Assembly (NCBI GenBank): GCA_030589965.1
Contig: JAUUZM010000116.1
Location: forward strand, 1 to 8,629
Reading direction: 5' to 3'
DNA from: Bacteroides sp.
GTDB taxonomy: Bacteria > Bacteroidota > Bacteroidia > Bacteroidales > SM23-62
Length of the DNA: 8,629 nucleotides
A program made the position numbers and the translations under genes. Under the pieces are notes generated by a model. The model was not told the DNA's origin, did not search any database, and saw nothing but the letters and a program-made list of their open reading frames with translations. Within the stretch, counting starts at the first letter, position 1. Every line of letters begins with the position of its first letter. This document shows, piece by piece, positions 1 to 6,064 of this stretch.

Positions 1-554
1 CTATGTCCATGGATAAACTTACAGATGAAGAATGGTACCATATTTCCCGGCAGAGTACCGAAATCGGTTATTGTCTTTATGATCCACAGGTGGACTGGAA
101 ACCTGAGGGAGTGGAAGCAATTCCTTCCTCCGGGACTTCAGAAGGAATGATCCAGTTACCTACAGGCAGGGTTTCGGTACAGGAATTAATTGCCATCTTT
201 AATACCCTTCCGGTTGAATTGACATTTGTCGACAGCCAGGATAAGGTAAAGTTTTTCTCCCACGGAATGAAGCCCATTTTTAAACGCAACCGGGCTGTCA
301 TCGGTAGAGATGTCAGGCTTTGCCATCCACCAAAATCGGTTAATCTTGTCGAACAAATCCTGAGTGATTTCAAAAGTGGAAAACAGGAAAAATCAACTTT
401 CTGGCTTGAAATGAAAGGGATATTTGTGTACATCGAGTATTATGCTTTGAGAGATGAGCATAACAAATACCTGGGAACACTTGAGGTCGTTCAGGACATC
501 ACAGATCTCCGCAAGGTGACGGGAGAACAGAGATTATTAGATTATTCAAGCTAA
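1..554 (+). CDS. DUF438/PAS-domain protein, C-terminal part (5' end cut by window)
   Basis: The first in-frame ATG is at base 3, but the frame is open to the window edge. The opening residues (LTDEEWYHISRQ, then EIGYCLYDP) resemble the linker that follows the hemerythrin domain in DUF438 proteins, so the true start very likely lies upstream. Counting from that ATG, residues about 55-178 form a PAS-like domain of the PAS_10 type: a helical lead (VQELIAIFNTLPVELTFVD), the GRDVRLCHPPKSV segment with C107 and H108, a FWLEMKG strand, and an ending GTLEVVQDITDLR. Known of the family: full-length members join DUF438, a hemerythrin-like di-iron domain and this PAS domain, and are thought to sense or handle O2 or NO, or to take part in iron-centre maintenance. 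The next gene starts 7 bp downstream, so the two are probably co-transcribed. Family assignment is fairly sure; the ligand is unknown. Confidence 0.82.
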   Translation, partial: MSMDKLTDEEWYHISRQSTEIGYCLYDPQVDWKPEGVEAIPSSGTSEGMIQLPTGRVSVQELIAIFNTLPVELTFVDSQDKVKFFSHGMKPIFKRNRAVIGRDVRLCHPPKSVNLVEQILSDFKSGKQEKSTFWLEMKGIFVYIEYYALRDEHNKYLGTLEVVQDITDLRKVTGEQRLLDYSS

Positions 555-561
555 AATAAAT

Positions 562-1083
562 ATGAGAGCTAAACTGGACATAAATCCAAAAACGAAAATC
601 GGTGAACTGCTGGAAACATATCCTGAGCTGGAAGCCGTATTATTCAAGCTTGCGCCAACGTTCAAAAAACTTAAGAACCCTTTGCTTCGAAAAACAATAG
701 GAAAGGTCGCAACACTTCAACAAGCTGCATCTATAGGCGAAGTTCCTCTTGGAGAACTCATTCGCGTTCTTCGTGCAGAGGCAGGACAAAGTGAATCTGA
801 GATTATTAAAGGTGATGGCGAAATAGTTAAGGTAGAACCCGACTGGTTTAATAAAGAAGCCCTTGGAGAATGCTTCGACGCTTCTTCTATAATTGATTCT
901 GGAGATCATCCCATGCCTGAAATATTATCCAGACTTGAACTTTCTGATGAGAATAAGATTTTTCAACTTATTACACCATTTATTCCAGCACCCATCATCG
1001 ATCTAATCTCAGCAAAAGGCTATTCCCATTATTGCCGGAAAATCAACGAGAAGGAATATCATACATTTTTTAAACGGAATTAG
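562..1083 (+). CDS. DUF1858-DUF2249 fusion protein
   Basis: A soluble 173-residue protein with no signal peptide or membrane segment. Residues about 5-75 match the DUF1858 form: I-N-P-K-T-K-I-G-E-L-L-E-T-Y-P-E-L, then a helical FKKLKNPLLRKTIGKVATL stretch and a GEVPLGELIRVLR ending. DUF1858 is the small helical domain also found at the N-terminus of ScdA/RIC-type iron-centre repair proteins. Residues about 100-173 resemble DUF2249, a SirA/TusA-like fold, with the G-D-H-P motif near residues 114-117 and the pattern of an alternating beta-alpha domain. The start at 562 lies 7 bp after the preceding DUF438 stop. DUF438, DUF1858 and DUF2249 often co-occur in anaerobes near hemerythrin, NO or denitrification genes, so a role in nitrosative or low-oxygen stress is plausible but inferred. 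The stop codon overlaps that of the convergent oxidoreductase gene. Confidence 0.8.
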   Translation: MRAKLDINPKTKIGELLETYPELEAVLFKLAPTFKKLKNPLLRKTIGKVATLQQAASIGEVPLGELIRVLRAEAGQSESEIIKGDGEIVKVEPDWFNKEALGECFDASSIIDSGDHPMPEILSRLELSDENKIFQLITPFIPAPIIDLISAKGYSHYCRKINEKEYHTFFKRN

Positions 1084-1943
1084 AGAGCTGAGCTCAAAAC
1101 CTCATCGAAAAACTGCTTGAATCCTCTTGCCTTATTTCCGGTGATGGTTTTTACATCATCGTTGATGAAATCTCCCCAACCTTCGGAATATGCCTTTGAA
1201 TAGTCCATCATTACCTGGGCTCCCCATTCTCCCCAACCTGCTTTCAAAATAAATTCCCCTACCGCTTCAACAGGGATGGGAACGTAATCAACTTGTTTCC
1301 CCAGACCATCTGTTATAATACTTGCAGCATCAGTGAAAGTAATAGATTCCGGTCCGGTTGGTGTATAAATCTCATTTTCATGTCCGCCGTTCAATAAAAT
1401 AGCTGCAAAGGAATCAGCAATATCCCGTACATCAATCATTCCCAGTTTTCCATCACCCATTCCCAGGTACATTTTCCCTTCTGCCTTGATGGTTTCCAAA
1501 TTCCCGAAGATATTCTGCATAAAAAAATGAGGACGTAAAATAGTATATCTCAGTCCGGACTCCATGACTGCCTTGTCTGATTCATAATGAAGTCTGCCGT
1601 TCTCAGTGGGGGCATCCGGTGCCGCACCGATGGCAGAAAGTCTAACATAGTAGGGAGAACCTGAATTCAATGCCGCGCTCAATACTACCTTTCCCTGTTC
1701 TATGGCTTCAGGACCGGCGGGAGTAATAGCCAATACGGCATCTACTCCTTCGGCAGCACGGTTTAATGCTTCCTGGTCTGAGAAATCCCCTTCAAATAAT
1801 ATAGCTCCCAGTTCAGCCAGGTGGCTTGCTTTGTCAGCATTTCTTACATATGCATGAATTGTTGCTCCCCCATCAATAATTTGTGGTATAGTAAAACCGG
1901 CTATATTGCCAGTGGCGCCTGTAACTAATATTTTCTTTGACAT
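1080..1943 (-). CDS. NmrA-type atypical SDR, NAD(P)-binding oxidoreductase
   Basis: A 287-residue cytosolic protein. The N-terminus is a Rossmann fold with the nucleotide-binding motif T8-G-A-T-G-N-I-A-G16, followed by AYVRN near residue 31 (the arginine suits NADP phosphate binding) and EGDFSD near 51-56. Later landmarks are VRLSAIGA (100-107), Y120-E-S-D-K124, YTILRPHFFMQN (133-144) and the D171-V-R-D-I segment, all usual in the NmrA/QOR2-like branch of extended or atypical SDRs. YxxxK is present, but members of this branch act as quinone or NAD(P)H oxidoreductases or as redox sensors without activity, so the substrate cannot be named. Length is normal for the family. The ATG at 1941-1943 has no Shine-Dalgarno motif. 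The gene is monocistronic by position, and its last bases overlap the stop of the convergent DUF1858 gene. Confidence 0.85.
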   Translation of the reverse strand: MSKKILVTGATGNIAGFTIPQIIDGGATIHAYVRNADKASHLAELGAILFEGDFSDQEALNRAAEGVDAVLAITPAGPEAIEQGKVVLSAALNSGSPYYVRLSAIGAAPDAPTENGRLHYESDKAVMESGLRYTILRPHFFMQNIFGNLETIKAEGKMYLGMGDGKLGMIDVRDIADSFAAILLNGGHENEIYTPTGPESITFTDAASIITDGLGKQVDYVPIPVEAVGEFILKAGWGEWGAQVMMDYSKAYSEGWGDFINDDVKTITGNKARGFKQFFDEVLSSAL

Positions 1944-2092
1944 AATAAACGATTTTAAGTTTCCATCATATACAGGAACAATATTAAAGATTTAAACACT
2001 CTTATCTCTTTTATTGCCGGATTTTAACCGTTTATTAAGAATTGATTTGCCTGCTTTACAGCACCAGGTAGGCCAAGAAAATTGTTACATGA
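1944..2092. other. Intergenic region between glycosidase-like gene and SDR gene
   Basis: This 149-bp gap lies downstream of the DUF5060 gene and upstream of the SDR gene, both on the minus strand. It should hold the SDR promoter. The best -7 candidate on the minus strand is TAATATTG (plus coordinates 1979-1986), one mismatch from TAnnTTTG and about 36 bp before the ATG; no convincing -33 box is visible. A weak stem (GCCTGC at 2049-2054 with GTAGGC at 2068-2073) is not followed by a T-run on either strand, so I do not call a terminator. Confidence 0.3.
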
Positions 2093-4033
2093 CTATTTAG
2101 AAATAAGCACCAGCCAGTCTTCCTTATCATCAACCGGAGGCTGTCCAAGGTCAATCGCCTTTCCACCTTTTACCTTTTTAATGCCTGTAGTTTGAAACTC
2201 TCCCCCTGTCCGCGGATTGAACCATTTTACCTTATAGGATCCTTTCGTCCCTCTCAGGTCCAGTGTTGAAGTATTCTCGTATGCCAGGTATACCAGGTAG
2301 ATCTCTCCTTCCTTTGCCAGGCAATGTTTTCCTTTGTCGCCTGTGGTGTTGCCGATCAGTACATCTGCATTTTTCATCTCATGGAAGGGAATATTTTCAT
2401 TGAAGAAATCCAGGGCGATTTTGCAAAAATCCCATGATTTGTCACGGCTGCGGAAATCTTCACATAGCAGGTCGTTTTCAGGCAGTTTATACCCGAAATA
2501 ATATTCCACTCCGGCACCTCCTGCCATTAGATTGGCATACAGGGATTGTTTGCGAATATCATGGATATCATAATCAATGGATGCCGGATCAAATCCATTA
2601 TATCCGGGATCGGGAGGAACTCCCTGTGAAGCTGACCCCTGCTCATCATTGGCCACCACCCAGGGACGCCCTGATTCAGCAGATGCGTTTCGCCAGTGTA
2701 AGGTTTTTTCAAATACCTCATCCCAGTCATTTTGCAGAGACACCCCGGTTAGCAGGGATTTTTCTCCAAGAAGTGCATTATAAACCTTGTCCTGCTGACT
2801 TGGAAAAGTATGTATCACTATATTATGATTATAAGGCTGTATATCGCTTAAAAAGGAAATCATATCCTGTCTTTGTTGGGTGGACTGGGTGTTTTCTTCT
2901 CCGATATTCCAGTTAAGGGCAAGCAGGTAGCCAAAACGGGCAACCATTTCCCGGCAGTAAAGTTTTCTTTCTGGTCCAAGGTCTCCCCCATCCAGAGATT
3001 CTTCGACTATCCCGGGTTTATCTTTTCCTCGTATATTGTCATCCAATTCGTTCTCCTGCAGTTTAAAATGCAGATACATTCCTTTCTCCTGGGCAAAATC
3101 AAAGACAATGCCCCATTGGTCCAGTTTGGAACAATCGTAATGAAATTTCTCATTCCGTTTAATAAAGGGCCAGACATTGTCACCATCACCTCCTGCATTA
3201 TAGGGAAGAAAAGATAAGGAATTAGCCCCCTTGCCGGAAAGATAGGCAACTGCACCTATCAAGCCCTTTCCTTTTCCATTTTTCCAGCTGGGATAACCTT
3301 CCTTCCAATCCCCGATATGTTTTTCATAGGTTTTTAGCGGACCCTTTTCTTTCATTGTGATGGTAGCATCAAAATCCTTATATGCCAATAGGGTTTCCGG
3401 GGCATCGGCTCCGGCTTTCAGAAAATAATTCTTGCTGCCCTGATACTGTAAAAAGTGTTTGCCAACGTATTCCAGCCTGCCTCCCGAACGAAAATCACGC
3501 CCGGTTTTATCAGTCACCCCAATGGTGAATTCACCCGAAATACCTGAATACTTATCCATCTCATCACCTGAGAATTCCTGAGCTGCATTCTTGCCTTTTT
3601 TCAGGCTTACAGTATATGTCCATTTACCTGCCTTGTCCGGAGATACATGAGCTCTCCATTTAGTGCCAGCATCAGCACTGGATTCTGAGGCATTTCCATC
3701 AGCCGCAAAATACCCGGGAACCTCATAGGATGGCATGCCTGATTCATGTTTGAAATTCACCATCATATTATAATCCGTGAATGCGTTTGGATCTTTGTCC
3801 AGTTCATGAACGAATGGACCGTCAAGGGTTAGCGTTACCTTATGCCATCGTTTTAGCTCTCCGGTGATAGAAATAGAACCATCACCATCGGGCATTCGCA
3901 TGGAAGGATCTGTAAATGGAAGTTTTGATTCTTCAAAAACCAGGTCTTCGGTTGCAATGGGTTGGGAAAAATCAAATGCCAGAGCACTTGCGGCAAACAG
4001 GAATGCTGAAATAAACATAAGTATCTTTTTCAT
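2093..4033 (-). CDS. Secreted DUF5060 glycoside hydrolase-like protein with collagen-binding-like C-terminal domain
   Basis: A 646-residue exported protein. Residues 1-19 are a Sec signal peptide (MKKILMFISAFLFAASALA, cleavage before F20). Residues about 55-172 fit DUF5060, a beta-sandwich found N-terminal to glycosidases (VTLTLDGPF, YEVPGYFAADG, TKWRAHVSPDKAGKWTYTV). Residues about 185-550 look like a TIM barrel. Two acidic segments sit where clan GH-A-type enzymes carry their catalytic pair: W375-N-I-G-E379-E380-N381 (proposed acid/base) and V-V-A-N462-D463-E464-Q465 (proposed nucleophile); this pairing is inference. Residues about 555-646 match the putative collagen-binding domain seen at the end of such enzymes (EIYLVYLA, TLDLRG, KVKWFNPRTGG). 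The substrate is probably a polysaccharide, not identifiable here. The start overlaps the upstream gene's stop (ATGA), so translation is probably coupled. No SusC/SusD pair is visible. Confidence 0.85.
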   Translation of the reverse strand: MKKILMFISAFLFAASALAFDFSQPIATEDLVFEESKLPFTDPSMRMPDGDGSISITGELKRWHKVTLTLDGPFVHELDKDPNAFTDYNMMVNFKHESGMPSYEVPGYFAADGNASESSADAGTKWRAHVSPDKAGKWTYTVSLKKGKNAAQEFSGDEMDKYSGISGEFTIGVTDKTGRDFRSGGRLEYVGKHFLQYQGSKNYFLKAGADAPETLLAYKDFDATITMKEKGPLKTYEKHIGDWKEGYPSWKNGKGKGLIGAVAYLSGKGANSLSFLPYNAGGDGDNVWPFIKRNEKFHYDCSKLDQWGIVFDFAQEKGMYLHFKLQENELDDNIRGKDKPGIVEESLDGGDLGPERKLYCREMVARFGYLLALNWNIGEENTQSTQQRQDMISFLSDIQPYNHNIVIHTFPSQQDKVYNALLGEKSLLTGVSLQNDWDEVFEKTLHWRNASAESGRPWVVANDEQGSASQGVPPDPGYNGFDPASIDYDIHDIRKQSLYANLMAGGAGVEYYFGYKLPENDLLCEDFRSRDKSWDFCKIALDFFNENIPFHEMKNADVLIGNTTGDKGKHCLAKEGEIYLVYLAYENTSTLDLRGTKGSYKVKWFNPRTGGEFQTTGIKKVKGGKAIDLGQPPVDDKEDWLVLISK

Positions 4034-4857
4034 TGGAATTGGAAATTCTGTGGATTAATATAGAAATTAGTCTGGGTTACTACAACCCTGTTTTTCTTTT
4101 TAATTATACCGTATAGATATTCTGATCCTCCTTCTATATCAAAATCAATCCCTTGTCCGAAAGATCCCACTGTTAAGGTGCCGGTCCAATTTAGCGTATA
4201 TCCCTTTTCAGGGAACTCCAGCACATACACTTCATAATTGTCATGCCCTGTACATAGTATTTTTCCATCAGAAAGGATCACTCCCCCCGAATTGCTTCTT
4301 GATTCAAACCTGTCAAGCAGATCTCCGGGGAATACCCAGGATTCTATCTGTCTCCATTTAAGGTCAAATTTCACTAATCGACTCCAGGAATTGTCCTTCC
4401 CCGGTTCCGATCCCCTTCCAGTATAATGGGCAAAGGCAACATACCAGTGGTCATTATACCTGTCCATCCAGGTGGCAGACCCATTAACAATTCCAAAACT
4501 GTGATTGCCAATATGCTGAAGAGTGTGCGGATCAAAGATCTCGAGAGAACTTGCCATGGGGTATTCGGGATAATTGGAGTTTACCACATAAAGCTTGTCC
4601 TGAATAATACTACCGCTGTTCATATGCAGAATCAGGGAGTCTTTATCTTCCCATGACAGAACCATTTGACCACCTGTTTTATGGTGCTTTGTGATGCTGC
4701 TGTTATTAATAACATAGAAATATAAGGAATCAACGGTCACTCCCTGTCGTACCTGGGGCAGGTCATACGTTCTAATAACCTTAGCTTCACTGCCCTGAGA
4801 AAACATTGAATTAAACAGAGCATTCAATAAGAGAATCAGGCCGAATTTACTTCTCAT
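4030..4857 (-). CDS. Unrecognised secreted protein, probably beta-propeller-like
   Basis: I do not recognise a named family. The 275-residue product has a hydrophobic N-terminus ending near SMFSQG, consistent with a Sec signal peptide cleaved around residue 20. The rest is rich in short beta strands with repeated aromatic and turn patterns: DSLYFYVIN, DKLYVVNSNYPEYPMASSLEIFDPHTLQ, NDHWYVAFAHY, SRLVKFDLKWRQIESW, NYEVYVLEF and EYLYGIIKKKNRVVV. The 'X-L-Y-V-V ... L-E-I-F-D-P-x-T' pattern is typical of propeller blades, so a propeller fold is likely, although this is inference from pattern alone. It is first in a two-gene operon, overlapping the DUF5060 glycosidase-like gene by 4 bp, so it may act on or bind the same extracellular glycan. 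A Bacteroidota-type promoter box lies about 31 bp upstream of its ATG. Confidence 0.72.
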   Translation of the reverse strand: MRSKFGLILLLNALFNSMFSQGSEAKVIRTYDLPQVRQGVTVDSLYFYVINNSSITKHHKTGGQMVLSWEDKDSLILHMNSGSIIQDKLYVVNSNYPEYPMASSLEIFDPHTLQHIGNHSFGIVNGSATWMDRYNDHWYVAFAHYTGRGSEPGKDNSWSRLVKFDLKWRQIESWVFPGDLLDRFESRSNSGGVILSDGKILCTGHDNYEVYVLEFPEKGYTLNWTGTLTVGSFGQGIDFDIEGGSEYLYGIIKKKNRVVVTQTNFYINPQNFQFQ

Positions 4858-4887
4858 ACTTCCAGATTATAAATATAGACGCTTCTA

Positions 4888-4895
4888 CAAATGTA
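4888..4895 (-). promoter_or_regulatory. Bacteroidota-type -7 promoter box (TACATTTG)
   Basis: On the minus strand the sequence reads TACATTTG, a perfect match to the Bacteroidota -7 consensus TAnnTTTG. It would place transcription start near 4881, giving a leader of about 24 nt before the ATG at 4857. No clear -33 TTG element is visible at the usual 19-21 bp distance. An inverted repeat just upstream could bind an activator that compensates. Confidence 0.5.
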
Positions 4896-4921
4896 CCTCA
4901 AAATATCATATGGCCTTCAGC

Positions 4922-4938
4922 CTGTTTCAGGGAAACAG
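4922..4938. repeat. Perfect inverted repeat CTGTTTC-AGG-GAAACAG
   Basis: Two 7-bp arms (4922-4928 and 4932-4938) are exact reverse complements around a 3-bp spacer. The dyad is centred at 4930, about 49 bp upstream of the predicted start of the minus-strand operon. No T-run follows on either strand, so it is not a typical intrinsic terminator. A protein-binding operator for the secreted-protein operon is the better reading, but which regulator binds it is unknown. Confidence 0.4.
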
Positions 4939-5035
4939 CAGGGCAAAACCTTGTCTATGTATAGTGGTAATTTATGAATCGGTAAATATCAATTTAGAAT
5001 GGAATTAAATAGTAAAAACCAAATACACGAATAGG

Positions 5036-5049
5036 TTGATTCTTATCAG
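5036..5049 (+). promoter_or_regulatory. FNR/CRP-family-like operator (TTGAT-TCTT-ATCAG)
   Basis: The 14-bp sequence matches the FNR consensus TTGAT-N4-ATCAA at nine of its ten specified positions, the only mismatch being the last base. It is centred at 5042.5, about 85 bp upstream of the iron-sulfur protein ATG. Relative to a transcription start near 5086 inferred from the candidate -7 box at 5075-5082, it sits at about -43, the usual distance of a class II activator. FNR-type control of cbb3 oxidase genes is well known. The regulator itself is not in this window. Confidence 0.5.
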
Positions 5050-5074
5050 TTTATAGTAATTTAACTCGCCAAAT

Positions 5075-5082
5075 TAATTTTC
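5075..5082 (+). promoter_or_regulatory. Candidate -7 box of the respiratory operon (TAATTTTC)
   Basis: TAATTTTC differs from TAnnTTTG only in the last base. The region is A/T-rich, so chance matches are likely. The support is the spacing: it lies about one class II distance downstream of the FNR-like site and would give a leader of about 42 nt. Confidence 0.28.
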
Positions 5083-5127
5083 ATAAAACCTTCATTTTAT
5101 TTGAATTAAAGTTCTAAATAATCATAT

Positions 5128-6033
5128 ATGGAGAACAAAAACCGTAGAAATTTCATGAAAACACTGCTTGCTTCAATTGGCGCCGCCGGTGTGGCAGGAA
5201 GCAGCAGTATTTTAAGCTCATGCGACCGCATTGAGGCTGTTGATGGAGATAAAATTACACTATTAACATCTAGCGGAGAATTGGTTGAGGTAGACAAATC
5301 CCAGTTGAAACCAGCCGAATTGCCATCTCTGTCTCAAAATCAAAAACAAGGCAGGGAGGGTTTGCCAGGTAAAAGCTGGGTAATGGTCATAGACCTGTCA
5401 AAATGCAGGAATGCTCGTGAATGCATGAAGGCCTGCCAGAATCATCATCAGTTGCGTCCCGAACAACATCACATCAATGTCCTTCAAATGCAGGATGCGG
5501 AGCATACTGCGCCCTATTTTATGCCTAAGCCCTGCCAACATTGTGACAACCCCCCCTGTACAAAAGTGTGCCCGGTTAATGCTACTTTTAAAAGAGAAGA
5601 TGGCATAGTTCTTATAGACAATGAGCGATGTATTGGCTGCCGGTTTTGCATTGCAGCATGTCCCTATTCAGCCAGAGTATTTAACTGGTTTGAACCCAGG
5701 GATGCTGAAAAATACGAGGGGGTTACCTATAATATTGAAGCCAACGTTCCTCAAAAGAAAGGCACTATATCCAAATGTCTTTTCAGTGCTGATCTCCTTC
5801 GTGACGGCAAATTGCCTTCATGTGTATCAGCCTGTCCAAATGGTGTGTACTGGTTTGGTGACCGTAATGAGGATGCTGTAACAAATGGAACCACCAAGGA
5901 AACGCTTAGTTTTAGTAAGCTCTTAAGTGAGGGGGCAGCCTACACCCTTATGAAAGACTTGGGAACTGAACCCCGGGTTTATTATCTGCCTGCCAAGGAC
6001 AGAGCTTTCCCGTTTACCGGTGAACAGGTATAA
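5128..6033 (+). CDS. Tat-exported four-motif Fe-S electron-transfer protein (HybA/DsrO/NrfC-like)
   Basis: A 301-residue periplasmic-side ferredoxin-like subunit, the usual partner of NrfD-family membrane proteins. The N-terminus has a Tat motif (N-R6-R7-N-F-M-K) and then a lipobox L29-S-S-C32, suggesting a Tat-exported lipoprotein. Four cluster motifs follow in the order of the HybA/DsrO/PsrB family. Motif I is C93-x2-A96-x2-C99-x3-C103, motif II is C136-x2-C139-x4-C144-x3-C148, motif III is C168-x2-C171-x2-C174-x3-C178, and motif IV is C217-x2-S220-x11-C232-x3-C236. Motifs II and III are complete; I and IV each lack the second cysteine. Residues about 38-60 (KITLLTSSGELVEVD) form an N-terminal extension. 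It would pass electrons between the NrfD quinone site and the cytochrome c encoded two genes downstream. No catalytic molybdopterin subunit is adjacent. The start at 5128 is set by the Tat signal. Confidence 0.9.
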   Translation: MENKNRRNFMKTLLASIGAAGVAGSSSILSSCDRIEAVDGDKITLLTSSGELVEVDKSQLKPAELPSLSQNQKQGREGLPGKSWVMVIDLSKCRNARECMKACQNHHQLRPEQHHINVLQMQDAEHTAPYFMPKPCQHCDNPPCTKVCPVNATFKREDGIVLIDNERCIGCRFCIAACPYSARVFNWFEPRDAEKYEGVTYNIEANVPQKKGTISKCLFSADLLRDGKLPSCVSACPNGVYWFGDRNEDAVTNGTTKETLSFSKLLSEGAAYTLMKDLGTEPRVYYLPAKDRAFPFTGEQV

Positions 6034-6064
6034 TGAGTGTATCCCTTTTCTGAATAAAAAAATT

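Larger units (their letters stand above)
4858..5127. other. Divergent regulatory region between glycosidase operon and respiratory operon
   Basis: This 270-bp A/T-rich region has no credible coding frame. It separates two divergent operons and contains, left to right, a TACATTTG box on the minus strand, a perfect 7-bp dyad with a 3-bp spacer, and an FNR-like site with a candidate -7 box on the plus strand. Each is listed separately. Confidence 0.7.

Noticed and set aside
1085..1095. Palindrome GAGCT-G-AGCTC at the convergent gene ends
   Set aside because: A 1-base spacer cannot form a hairpin loop, there is no T-run, and the bases are explained as the C-terminal codons of the SDR.
2049..2073. 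Possible terminator stem GCCTGC/GTAGGC after the glycosidase operon
   Set aside because: Imperfect stem with a long loop and no T-run following on the minus strand.
2434..2916. A 160-codon plus-strand open frame inside the DUF5060 gene, with further shadow frames at 2577-2783 and 2873-3217
   Set aside because: Opposite a well-supported glycosidase-like gene with signal peptide and family motifs; the translations show no domain pattern and are rich in Cys, Pro and His as expected of antisense frames.
6020..6064. Earlier in-frame ATG for the NrfD gene
   Set aside because: It overlaps the end of the Fe-S gene by 14 bp and adds a leader unlike NrfD proteins; later ATGs at 6065 and 6071 follow an A-rich stretch and give a normal N-terminus.
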